From Capitella teleta (lineage: Eukaryota > Annelida > Polychaeta > Capitellidae), in contig KB298688.1 in NCBI GenBank assembly GCA_000328365.1, positions 678,370 to 742,369 of the forward strand: a stretch of 64,000 bases of DNA. The letters run 5' to 3'. A program made the translations under genes and the position numbers. The notes under the pieces were generated by a model. The model was not told the DNA's origin. It was given only the letters and a program-made list of their open reading frames with translations, and did not search any database. Below, piece by piece: positions 1-10,355 of this stretch. The stretch's first letter is position 1. The number at the start of each line of letters is the position of its first letter.

Positions 1-817
1 ACTCGGAAAGCTAGCTAGGTCAGGTGTCGGTAAGCAAGATCATTGTCTCGTCTGCGTGGTTAATAATAATAAGCGATTCATAAAAACATTTTAATTTTTA
101 ATTTTACACATCAGTGAATTATAATTATGTTAGAGATATTATTTATGTTCCATTCTGTTCCAGATGCGTATTAAATTTTCTTCTACTTTCTGAGTTAAAA
201 TAAGACACTAATTATACATTATTGTAAATACACAATAATTATGTATTCGTTCAGGAGAACTATATAGCTAGTATAGTACAGATGTGGTACGCGTATAAGA
301 TGTAAGGAAAACAGGTGGTGTTTTATACTTTGCCTTTATGCAGATCAGTGTTATGTCACCCTATCATAACACAAAATGACCTGTTTGCATTTTAAAGGAT
401 ATGAGAATAATTAAATATATTTATTATCAAAACAATCTATGAGTTATGGGATACTACTAAAATACAACAAAACTCAGACCACAAATATATGTATACACAA
501 AGTATGATCACAATCGTTACACCCAACAATTGTTAATCTAGAATCAAACTGAATAATTATTATACTGATTTCCCAAGATCAATTTGACCAAAATATGAAA
601 ATCGGTGGTTGATGCCACACGGAGTCTGAACTAGAGGTTTTCTTATCGAAGCAAACAAAATATTAGCAGCGATGCAGCCGAATGAAATTGAAAATGTCTG
701 ATTCGGTCATAAAATAATTATCATTTATCTTCAACGTAATTAGATATAATATATCTATCGCCTTCAAAGTATTGGAGATGGAGGATTCATTCAAAATACG
801 AAACACATACTAGTAAT

Positions 818-1066
818 TTATGCTGTCTGCAGATTTGTGACAGCAGATTTTACCGATGAGCCGAGAGATTCGTTCCTCAAAGCAAACAGTCTGGTTATAA
901 CCAAAAAAAGAGCTCTGCGTTTGCAGATAAAAGCGAGCATAATGCAAGCACCCTGGAGAGCGTTGCACACGATGAAGGCATAGCGCATGCCGCGAACGGC
1001 ATTCTGCAGCAGACCCAGCAACCACGTGAAGCCCATAAGCAATGCCAAACGCACGTACAAAACCAA
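818..1066 (-). CDS. C-terminal exon of an adhesion-type GPCR (TM6-TM7 and tail)
   Basis: The minus-strand reading frame has the sequence pattern of class B2/adhesion GPCRs: a TM6 with LLMGFTWLLGLLQ, then an extracellular turn, then a TM7 with FIVCNALQGACIMLAFIC, followed by a short basic and serine-containing tail that stops at 818. The F-T-W-L-L-G and N-x-L-Q-G motifs are the family hallmarks. The frame is closed just upstream by a TAG that also forms a plausible AG acceptor, so this is a terminal exon whose partners lie at higher coordinates. I could not place those partners with confidence. A hydrophobic stretch near 1500-1560 on the same strand (NIVLLICMYAAF) could be TM5, but no good splice sites support it. 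The ligand and subfamily cannot be inferred. Confidence 0.75.
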   Translation of the reverse strand: MVLYVRLALLMGFTWLLGLLQNAVRGMRYAFIVCNALQGACIMLAFICKRRALFLVITRLFALRNESLGSSVKSAVTNLQTA

Positions 1067-1940
1067 CTAACTCTGAGTCTGCAACGAGTCGTTAATGCTC
1101 TTTGAAATCTCCTTACCCCTTCGAATGGCCAGTTATTCTGTTCTCCATCCCTTCAATTATTCCACTCTTCACAATATTTTATTTTGGGTTGACAGGTTTG
1201 ACTTGTTTGACCACAAAATGGAACTGTGCGTCAGGTACTGAAGTAGTCGACGTTTAGTCGTGTCGACAATGTGTGAAACTATGCTACATATTTAATCTCT
1301 ATGAGTTTAGCGTGAGGTCTCATTCATCTCAGATGGGCGCTATGATTCCACGTTCTTATACCGAACAAGGAGCTATGAAAGCTGCGCTATGAACGCGATG
1401 TTTCACTCTTTGCGCAAAAGACTCCTCTGGGCTGGCCTTAATCTCTCGTATGCCATTTCTGTGGTTTTCGAGTGAACTCTTTAATAACCTTTTTTTTCTG
1501 AGCTCATTCGAGAATGCAGCATACATACATATCAATAGCACAATGTTCATACGTTCAACTGGACAACCCCGCCGTCCTTGAATGACGTCATCGATGAATA
1601 ATGAACAAGGTATTCGGATGCCAGTTACCAACAACTGTGAACTCGACCCAGGATATTGATTGTTATAATAAACCTTGACATCGCCACCTGGCAGCCAACT
1701 CAAGTCAAAGATGTTTCTTAATATATCCCTTTTACCAATTTTCATGTAACAATCCAGCTACCAGTTGTATTTTTGAATAAACATTTTCCATCCACTCAAA
1801 CGATTTATGAACGCAAATTCACTAAAGCTGAATTTTTATTGTCGGCGCCATTTTCAATCCCTTACAGAGCACAAAATACATAGCCTCAAAACGGCGAAAC
1901 AGAAACCACATCTTGCCTACTTTCTGCTGGCGTATAGATT

Positions 1941-2000
1941 GTAGCATCCATGGACTTCAATGCTGCATTTGATAGAGTGAATCATCGCATCCTTCTACAG
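1941..2000 (+). repeat. Degenerate non-LTR (LINE) reverse-transcriptase fragment
   Basis: A short plus-strand frame reads MDFNAAFDRVNHRILLQ, matching the palm motif A region of LINE reverse transcriptases (typically D-x-x-x-A-F-D-x-V-x-H-x-x-L). No flanking frame continues it, so it is an isolated remnant about 60 bp long rather than an active element. Confidence 0.6.
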
Positions 2001-2366
2001 CCCATACCAGAGCTAAGTTGACAAACGCACGATTGCGCTAAAATGAATGAGAAGCTATCTGATCTTAGGAGAGTAATATATGAAAAAAGCAAGTGCGTCG
2101 ACATCTACCAATAACCTCTGAATTAAATAGTGCTCTCCGTAAATCAACCAGGAGGTCAGCCAGAGCCAGGTATAATTTCTGCCAGCGCAACTCACAAAAC
2201 CCAGTTGCCTGCACGACTCAGTAATCGTTGTAATGATAACAGAAGTAATCTTTATTACACTTGGTACACCGCAACAACATTACAACAATACAAATATTAT
2301 TACACTTAATATAATTTTCATTTCGATAGGTGCACGGTATATAAGAACACAATTGCTGTACATCAT

Positions 2367-2849
2367 TCATGAGCAGGCATAGAAAATCCACGCATGCAAA
2401 ACTTGCAGCATGGCTAATACTGTGACGTCACTAACATGACAGTGGCCACGCCCATGTGACCTACCGAGCGCCACTTGAATCGGAATAACGGTCACGTCAT
2501 CACTACGCGTAATTTCCCATCCTGTGTATTCAGTACTCGTTCGATTTCTGTCTTTGTGTCGATGCTTCTTGCGAGATCGAACTTTTTTGTACGCCGTTTT
2601 CCTGTGTCCTTGCACATAATCACGACTGTCACTCTGATGACTTCGATAAAGCGTTCTATCTGTGTCGAGTGGAGTCACCGCCGCGTCCATGCGTGGCGCC
2701 ACGTGCGCTTCCGGTGATGCATTGTGGGAATCGGTTTTTGCCCCCTCCTCCTCTGTCGGCTTCTCTTCGATGAGTTTCCCGCACGGTTTGTGCTCCAGAT
2801 CTGCGGGCAACACGCGACAATCCGATGACAGGAGGATTTGACCAAACAA
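2367..2849 (-). CDS. Open frame for a charged, low-complexity protein segment (unrecognised)
   Basis: The 160-codon minus-strand frame is rich in E, K, R, H, S and T and contains a strongly basic patch (VRSRKKHRHKDRNRTS). It resembles a disordered protein tail more than a chance frame, but no domain is recognised and no clear start or acceptor was found. A possible acceptor lies just upstream, near 2860-2870. It could be a terminal exon of a larger minus-strand gene. Treat it as provisional. Confidence 0.25.
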   Translation of the reverse strand: MFGQILLSSDCRVLPADLEHKPCGKLIEEKPTEEEGAKTDSHNASPEAHVAPRMDAAVTPLDTDRTLYRSHQSDSRDYVQGHRKTAYKKVRSRKKHRHKDRNRTSTEYTGWEITRSDDVTVIPIQVALGRSHGRGHCHVSDVTVLAMLQVLHAWIFYACS

Positions 2850-4443
2850 TTAGGCCAACCTTGACCTGGTCAATGACCTCAACTGACCTTTAAAGACTGT
2901 GAAGGAGACGATATCTCCTATGTGCTTTGGCAAGACAGGCTTAGCTGCTGTTTCGCACAGCACGCGGTCGTGGACTATCACAAGAGAAGAGCGCTGGGTT
3001 TGCACCTGAAGAACAGCACTGGATCAGCAGAGGACGGCAAACAGGCCCACGCCTGGCTAATCATGAATCTTTTCAAAGGGCATTGGTCGGAGAAAAAGAT
3101 CAAAGCTTCACGTTTTACCTTTTTCATTAGAACACTATAAAAGCCATTTTTATGGTAACCAAAAAGTCTACTAAAGGAGGAAATCAAAGGTAAATACTAC
3201 AGAAGCATTCAACCTGATGCTTAACCCAAGTTAAGTTGTAAAATACTCATAATTTTATTGTGTATATATTAGGACGTAATAACTGTCTTCGATTATGAAT
3301 ATTATGGCAGCGTGACGTCATTAGCAAAGGACATAGTGGTAAGCAACTGCACGTGCAGGACGGTACACGATATGACGCAATATCCCGGCAATGCGGGTGA
3401 AGTACTACGCACGATGCCTTTCAGCCGATTAATTATTCCATTGTGCAATTGCAATAGAACGTCCCTGTACACAACTCAGGAGCACATACTGCATGCTTTC
3501 AACCGATCATCATTACGTCAAGTATTTAGTGCTTAAAGCTCACCCAACAAATGTACTGTGGTTCGTGTGACGTCATCGTGACCAAGAATGACGTATTTGA
3601 AGACAGCTTCAGGAAAGCTGAGCATAAAAATTCTGTGGAAGAAACAAATTGCACCGCGAGAAGATGAATAAAAACGGACGAACCTAATTTAGTATGTGAT
3701 GAGCACGAGGGTGCTTGCATGGAAAGGTGTGAGGATGCTTCACACGTGTTCAAGTTGACATCCCAGACACTTCCAGAACATTCTCGACCATCTGCAAGCT
3801 TCAGCTGCACGGATGCCTCTCCTCCGACACCACAGCTGCCGAGAAACATACTCTCCATGGCTGTTAGAATGTCATATTGAGAATGTCTCGTTGATGGGCG
3901 CGAATTCACTCACGGAGAAATAGCTTATAGGTTGAGCTCCGGACCAGACCGCCTAAGGGATAGGGGTCATCACGGAATGTACACATGTCAAACGATTGGT
4001 CAAAAAGATCACTCCTAGCTGGGATAACAGAAATTATTTCAAGTGTTGTACAATTTTAATGTGACCTACAAAGCCTGAAGTTGATGGTGTGACCATCCCC
4101 TTCTTTGAGGTCAACGCAGCTGAATCTAGGTCGACTTGAAATAAAAGTTGAAATGGAAATATAACGGTGGAAGAGTTCAAGACCAACCAGCCATTGTTGA
4201 ATATTGAGTACACTTTATAGAATGTCTGATGCCAGTGTCGACTCTTGCATATCATGGTGGGCAGCGATGAAAAGCGGAGGTGACCAGTTCCCACGCTGAC
4301 CTGCTCCTGTTCTTGTGGCCACAAGGAAGAGAAGGCCACCCAGTCGCCCTGCAAGCCTGATGGGAAGTGGCATTCGGGCCGGGTTGAGCCTGCAAACTCT
4401 GTTCATTTCTTGAGTCAGGGCGTTATTCGTTGCGAAATGCTTA

Positions 4444-4571
4444 TCACTCACGGCACAAACCACAGGATTTCTTGCAAAAATTGGCGTATTGGTGTAATCC
4501 ACTGTTGGTACACTTGCCTTCCGCCATCAGTTGGCGACACTTACGACTCGCATCGTAACAAACGCCAGGTT
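4444..4571 (-). CDS. Terminal exon encoding a ShKT-type six-cysteine domain
   Basis: An acceptor (TTTTCTATCAG) precedes a frame that starts PGVCYDASRKC and ends CKKSCGLCRE before a stop at 4444. The six cysteines follow the ShKT order C-x6-C-x8-C-x11-C-x3-C-x2-C, with G-x-C and the closing C-G-L-C. ShKT domains occur at the ends of many secreted animal enzymes and matrix proteins; the domain alone is not evidence of a toxin. Upstream exons on the minus strand are not resolved. Nearby cysteine-bearing frames at about 5130-5202, 5204-5540 and 3526-3909 could belong to the same secreted-protein locus, but their splice phases could not be joined convincingly. Confidence 0.55.
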
Positions 4572-5833
4572 CTGATAGAAAATAATATCGAAATCGTATG
4601 AATCCATAGCTCCCAGCCCTACCGCTCCTGAGCAGTTCTAGGTCAATGTAACCCACTTGTGACTGTGGCGCCCCCGTAGGATTAACTGGCGCAATTGGAC
4701 TGAGGTAGAGTGTCGCTTTGAATTCATCATAGATGTCGCCATGTTTTGGAATTCGCTGAGGTAGAGTGTTATGTAATAATGGTGTGACGTGGGGTTTGAC
4801 TTACCAGCACGTATCTTGGTGTTTTACTCCACTCCCCAAAAAGAACAAACGTAAAATCGTGTTCGTGCCACGATGCCCAACATTGGAAGTGGAAATCTGT
4901 GTCAAAACAGCGCAATACGGACAACATGCTGCATGGGAGTTAGAGAATAAAAGGCTTACCTAATTTAGATACATGAAATAAATTGCATCTCTGGGAAGGA
5001 AAATAAAATGAGAGGCCGTCCCCTCGAGTACACTCGCTTTCCACTCTCGATGGACGCCACTCGTCCGCGCATTTCTCCTGGTGAAAGTTTGGAGAAATTT
5101 TGTCAATTTCGTCTCGGTTTGACTGCTCACCTCCTTCGATGGAAATGACGTCGCTGTGAAGTCGAAACCGCCGCTGAAGGCACAAAAGCTCCAATCATGG
5201 ATCTCAGCAGCTTTTTGAGAAATATTTAGGATTAGAAACAAATCGATTGCGTAATATGGAAAGGTTTATCAGGGCAAGACATTTATATGGCATGCATGTA
5301 CAGAAAGCCCGACCTAATTCAAGAACCTCTTTCTGATACACGGTGGATCCAAAGCGATGACAATGTAAAGCAAAAGGTTCTGAATAGGAAAAAGCTCTTA
5401 ATCCCTCAATGGAGAGACAACGAAATGGAGCCCATCCGTCAAAGCGGTAGCGTATATGAGGAACTGTAGTGGCTCCGAGGCATGAGCCTTGAGTATACGC
5501 GTCTGATCTATTCGGTTTACAATGGCAGTGGTCAAACCAGGCATTGTGTCGGTGGGACAAATACACATATTTGAAAATAATCTTTGTTTTATATGATAAC
5601 TAGCTGCCTCTCATCTCCACGCAATTGTTGGTAGCCGATTAAGAGCTCATGATTCTTTGACATTCAATTTCGACCCCTTAAACCAAGTTAAGGCAATATA
5701 TTTCCCAATGTTCGTGATTGGGTTCACAAGTGATTTGAATGAACACAATGCATACAAGGAATAACGCGCAATCAAAAAGTGCGTTTGTTTTGAACCTGAG
5801 TGTAATTCTCTTGAATCGAGACCTCTAACGCAA

Positions 5834-6148
5834 TTGAAACATTTCATTAAACTACTGCTCATCTTGCAAATTTCTTACCAACTCTCGTTTGTGGATGCAA
5901 GTCGTTGTGGTTGCATGAGATCACGTGATGCAGCCAACACAATTGCTTATCAAATGCGGCGGATCAACTGCTTCTCTGAATTTGGTAAAACAGCAGGGTC
6001 TATTCCAGCTAATGAGAATGGCATTTGTTTGTGTCCCATGATCTGCGATTTCTCTCAGTATGCATACTTGGTGGCTTGGATTACTGCTATGATTGGCTCA
6101 TGCATTTGCGGTGTGCTCAATTACCATGAGTTGATTAGGCCTCACTAA
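5834..6148 (+). CDS. Possible small cysteine-rich membrane protein exon (unrecognised)
   Basis: An open plus-strand frame contains a hydrophobic leader-like stretch (FIKLLLILQISYQLSFV), a cysteine-rich middle (CGCMRSRD and ICLCPMICDF) and a second hydrophobic segment (YLVAWITAMIGSCICGVL) before the stop at 6148. There is no ATG at the head of the frame, so it would need an upstream exon or a different start. A further open stretch at 6228-6343 ends in a basic tail (LQKIQRPKSKK) and is followed by AATAAA near 6432. It may be the 3' exon of the same or an alternative transcript. The two cannot be joined unambiguously. Confidence 0.3.
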   Translation: MKHFIKLLLILQISYQLSFVDASRCGCMRSRDAANTIAYQMRRINCFSEFGKTAGSIPANENGICLCPMICDFSQYAYLVAWITAMIGSCICGVLNYHELIRPH

Positions 6149-7495
6149 AATATTGAATTCGTATAAGTTAAAACTGCTCTTAAAATGTGTAGTGTGATAA
6201 TAAATACGAGTACATGTGCACTTAGATCTCACCTATCCACGGCCATTCGTCGTGGACCAGGTGCTGGTCGTAACACAACCAGTCTTCGTTTGCACTTTCT
6301 GACGGAGCTGCAAAAGATTCAGCGCCCAAAGAGTAAGAAGTGAGTCGATAATTCTGATTTACCTTTCCGGATTTGTATAAGATTGTCATTCCTCTTGACG
6401 AATTGTATGCAGCTAAATGTCAATTCTCTGAGAATAAAAGCATCAAATGATTTCACAATGACAAATTGCTGAAAAGATTCCAAAACATATGGCTTGAAAT
6501 CTCATCCGCCTCCACGGATCCATCATATCGTCTGTCAGCCGAAGCCAGATCGAACATTTCCGGTCTATTCCGGTCTCCATGGTTCATTTTGGCGCAAAAA
6601 TCCGATATTTTGCACCGTTTCTCGTAAGCGGCTTTGGCTAGAGGTGGATTATTTCCGGTGTCATTACAGCCAGCAAAAATGGCGTCAGAGAGGATCAATT
6701 TTGCGCAAAACAAATTTATTGATTCGCGTGAGTTTTGAGAGCCGAACACCCCCGCACCCTTAGTTTCTCAACTCACATCAACATGTGCATCATGCAAGAT
6801 GGTCTTTTGCCCAACCTGGTCTTTCATTTCGAATTGCAATTGAGCATGTGAATGAACATCACCGCGGTTTCTAGGAGACGAATGCTTTCGGACGCTTGCA
6901 CTTAGAGTGAAGCATTCACATAAAGGTAGTTACAGTATACAACAGTTCCTGGGTCAGCAATCAACCAGTTTTATGCAATTTTATTCCGCGTACCTTGAGG
7001 CGCTTAATTGCGCTCATACTAATCGGCTATCAGCCATAACTCGGCAGTGCGTCAATTCTGTTTGATCCCGCGCCCAACAGAGGCCAATTACGATGAAGAC
7101 CCGGTGCATGCTTGGATGTGCTTATTGTAGCCAATTTCTTAAAGCTATCCTTTGATCCACACATCAAGTGATTAAATATGAACCGAATGATATCACAGTC
7201 GTTGGGTTTATCACCCTGCATGAGGTTATGGTTGGCCAATTGTCACATGAGGTTCTGCATAGAGGACCAGACGGGATCAACATGCATTCATAAGCTCTGT
7301 CCTAATGGAATGGACGCGCGAAAATTGGTGCGTCTTAACGGCAGAGGGCATCTCGCTTAACGACCCAACTTGATTGAGCAGCATGCCAAGGCACGAGGGC
7401 GCCCTAAAACGAGGCTGGCCAGGGGGGGTAAGGTGGAATCGATGAATAAATAGAAGCACTGTGGCTGCCTTCATGAATTGGGCCAGATTCTTCAC

Positions 7496-7986
7496 CTACC
7501 CTTTGATGTTCTGCTGTAGTCTGTACTTTCCTTGTGGTTCCTCAGCTATGCAGATGAAATTCATCACAATATCCTCCCTGTAGCATGGGACAGTGGTTTC
7601 ATCCGGTTCTATGTCTCTGTCGCACGGGGCATATACTTTTTCTCGTATTGAGATTTCCGTCTGTTTTGTGAGCACTTCTGTGTGTCTTTCCCAGAATTCC
7701 GTATTTTGAAAAAATTCCGTGCGTCCGTACCACTTCCGGTTGATCGTACCGGATGCTGCTTGCCAGAGGAATTCTGGGAATGAGCAATAACCAACTTCTG
7801 CTGTCCCTGAAAATAGGGAAAAACTCGACTTGACAAGATAATGGAAAACGTGAAAAGGTGAACCACTTTTTATACTCTCTTCTTTTTTTTTTTCAAAATC
7901 GCTGCACATTCATGCGATTTTACCCCTGGGAAATTTTTCCCATTTAAATTATCAAGAATTTTAAACATCAATTCAGTGAGCTTTGT

Positions 7987-8031
<45 letters not shown>

Positions 8032-8143
8032 AATTTGTCATAGGGTCTTGGAGTCATTGCCGTATGTGATATAACTCACCTGTGAGATGCACTAGACACT
8101 GCAGCACGACCAGCCACTGTGCTGCTCCGTTCAGAATGTTCAT
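7496..8143 (-). CDS. Two-exon secreted protein of unknown family (~124 aa)
   Basis: Exon 1 (8143-8080) starts at ATG and encodes a classic signal peptide (MNILNGAAQWLVVLQCLVHL), then a donor ACAG|GTGAGT in phase 1. Exon 2 (7806-7496) follows an acceptor CTATTTTCAG, keeps the phase, and runs to a stop. The mature part has four cysteines (GYCSFPEFLW, APCDRD, VPCYRED, FICIAEE), is aromatic and acidic, and has no transmembrane segment. The C-S-F-P start followed by W-Y-G-R-T-E-F-F is reminiscent of the extracellular C-x-F-P-x-W domains of arthropod/lophotrochozoan proteins of unknown function (DUF704x type), but that link is a guess. The 273-bp intron contains a 38-base A run. The strong leader and phase-matched splice sites make it a likely real gene. 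Confidence 0.65.
7992..8029. repeat. 38-base poly(A) tract in an intron
   Basis: An uninterrupted run of A at 7992-8029 lies in the intron of the minus-strand secreted-protein gene. It is a mononucleotide repeat. No SINE or LINE body is recognisable beside it. Confidence 0.9.
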
Positions 8144-9982
8144 TTTCGCCGACACATGCTCACTTCACAAACTGCAACAGAATTAATGCCCGCTATCAAT
8201 CATCAATCATAGCAATCTTTTGTCCTTTCAGCACTGCTCGAGATTGTCTGCTTAGTGACCTCTGCGATGTCTTTTATAAATTCCCTTTGCCCGTGGGCCG
8301 AATGCTGAACGGTCTTTAGAAGGCACACGCTCCGAACACACGTTGCCTGACTTGGCAGGCGTCTTCTGTCATCAAATAGCACACTTCTACTCAGTAGAGA
8401 TGCACCTTTATCCTGTATGAAGCCACACTCCGGTTGTGTTTTTGTTGTCCTGTACCAAGAAGCGATTAAGCAAAATGAAATTCCAGATTTGTATTCGCAA
8501 AACGTGACCCGTTTTCAGGTCAGAGTCACACACACACACACACACTGGGCGGCACGTGACCACTTCAAGTGCTGAACGCATTGGTAAGACCTAATAGAAG
8601 GCAGAGTGCGCTATGTATATGTTATTCAAAGGTGCACGTATGTCAACACCAATTTGTCAATAGTAAATATGTATGTTATTTCACAGAATGTTGTGTGCTG
8701 CACTTAGGATATGTAGTTAGCATGACCCCAAATAACGAGGACAATGGATAACATAATCCTATTATTCGGATTAATCCCGTTAATTTGAGACAATACTCAA
8801 TATCGGAGCGACCGGATGTTATAAACTTCCAAACACCAGGTCAATTGACCACGATAGCTTGTATTATATTAATTATTAGTTGTAGTATAATGACTATCGC
8901 ATGGCCCTATTGCTTAATGGAGAGTCCATTTCCAGAATGAACAATACGGTGAAGTCATTCCCGATGGAGTTGGAACCTGTAGCCTCCCAAGTGAGCTACA
9001 ACGCTTGTGCTACCATGTCTCGATGGGCCTCCATAATCAAGCACCGACATCTTACAGTTCGCTGCTGCAATGCTGACATCAGGCGTGGCCCTTCGCTGAA
9101 CTGGGATTCCAATGCAAAAGGAAAGTGGGCTTAAGATTGTCATCTATAACGTGAGATCTTGCAACTTGTCTTATCCACACGCGGAAGCCGAGCGTTTCAA
9201 AGGCGACTTAGCCACCTGCGTATCCCGTGCGTGCAATTCATGTCATGATGGTTATCACTGAATCAATCACTTATGCAATGGTAGAGCATTGTGTGTATAG
9301 GTCTAGTTTAGTCTTTTCTTAACGCGTTTTGTTTATAAGTTAGATTATGAAAATGACGAAAACCATTTATGTGCCAGAATATTTTGGAAACAACCCACGA
9401 TTAAAAAAAAAATCGGTTTCGGCCATGACGCCAGTAGCCAACCTTAGCCATGTTTTCAGCCAGCGGCACTGGCGGCCAATTGCGACATCAGTAGGGGTGT
9501 GGGTGGGGTGTAATGCTATCATATTAACATCTGAGGAAATTCTCTGAGGACAAACCCATCTTTGATGCTAGGATCACAGAATACATCTTCATGCATTGTT
9601 CTGTAAAGGCAAGTATATCGATCGCTGTGTAGTAAAATAAGAAAACGGGTCAAAAAGACATGCATCATTCCAATGGGCGCTTTCGTAGAAAAGTTAAGTC
9701 GGATTTTGTTGCGTTAAACTCTTCGCAAGATTGAGTGATCAACAATTCAGCATTTCTTATGGATCAAAGACAATATATATTACATATTAACCGCGGTACG
9801 ATGATGTGCTCGCGTGTTTAAATGTCAGGTGAACTGGATACTATAGTCAATAATAATTACTAATTATCTGACAAAGAATAAACATGATAAAAAGATCTAT
9901 TACGTCGTAAATATGTGTCCTAAAGTAAACAATCCAATCATTTATCACCGAAATTCAACTAATAGACTATTCTCAATGTAAT
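8144..9982. other. Gene-poor stretch
   Basis: I see no supported gene here. It contains a short (CA)n run near 8528-8545 and AT-rich sequence around 8750-8890. Short open frames lack start context, splice sites or family similarity. Confidence 0.6.
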
Positions 9983-9999
9983 CTAGAATTCTAGATGAT

Positions 10000-10338
10000 G
10001 CGTGCGTGCGTGATGGGGTTTTACGGCTCCACCCAACCCATTCGGGTGATACGGGCGCCAGAACAGAAGGCCCGGGACCGGGGTTTCCCCCTACTCTTAT
10101 CGATAAATTCCAAGGGTTCTTTATCCTGCATACCACCATAGACAGTAGTACACAGCGCCCGGCCTTGTTACGCAGTTGGGCAGCACTGCAGAGTCACCGA
10201 AGAATTACAATTATACCAATCATAATTCACAATCATAACGCCGGTGGCCTGATCGGGTCTCAAACCCGGGACCTCGACCCCCACGGTCGGTATAGGATTG
10301 TAGTCAGTCGGTTAAACCGATTGAGCTATCCGGTGCCC
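10000..10338 (-). mobile_element. Complete tRNA-derived SINE with 17-bp target duplication
   Basis: Read on the minus strand from 10338, the element starts GGGCACCGGATAGCTCAATC, giving a pol III A box (TAGCTCAATCGGTT), followed by a B-box-like GGTTTGAGACC in a stem matching CCCGGG...CCCG. The 17-bp direct repeat CTAGAATTCTAGATGAT flanks it at 9983-9999 and 10339-10355. The 3' end is a short (CGCA)n-type tail rather than poly(A). Two diverged relatives occur at about 24885-25030 and 28505-28560, sharing the GCAGTTGGGCAGCACTG block. Confidence 0.85.
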
Positions 10339-10355
10339 CTAGAATTCTAGATGAT

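Noticed and set aside
810-1025. Second open frame overlapping the adhesion-GPCR exon
   Set aside because: It is a frame-shifted shadow of the GPCR exon; only the other frame shows TM6/TM7 motifs.
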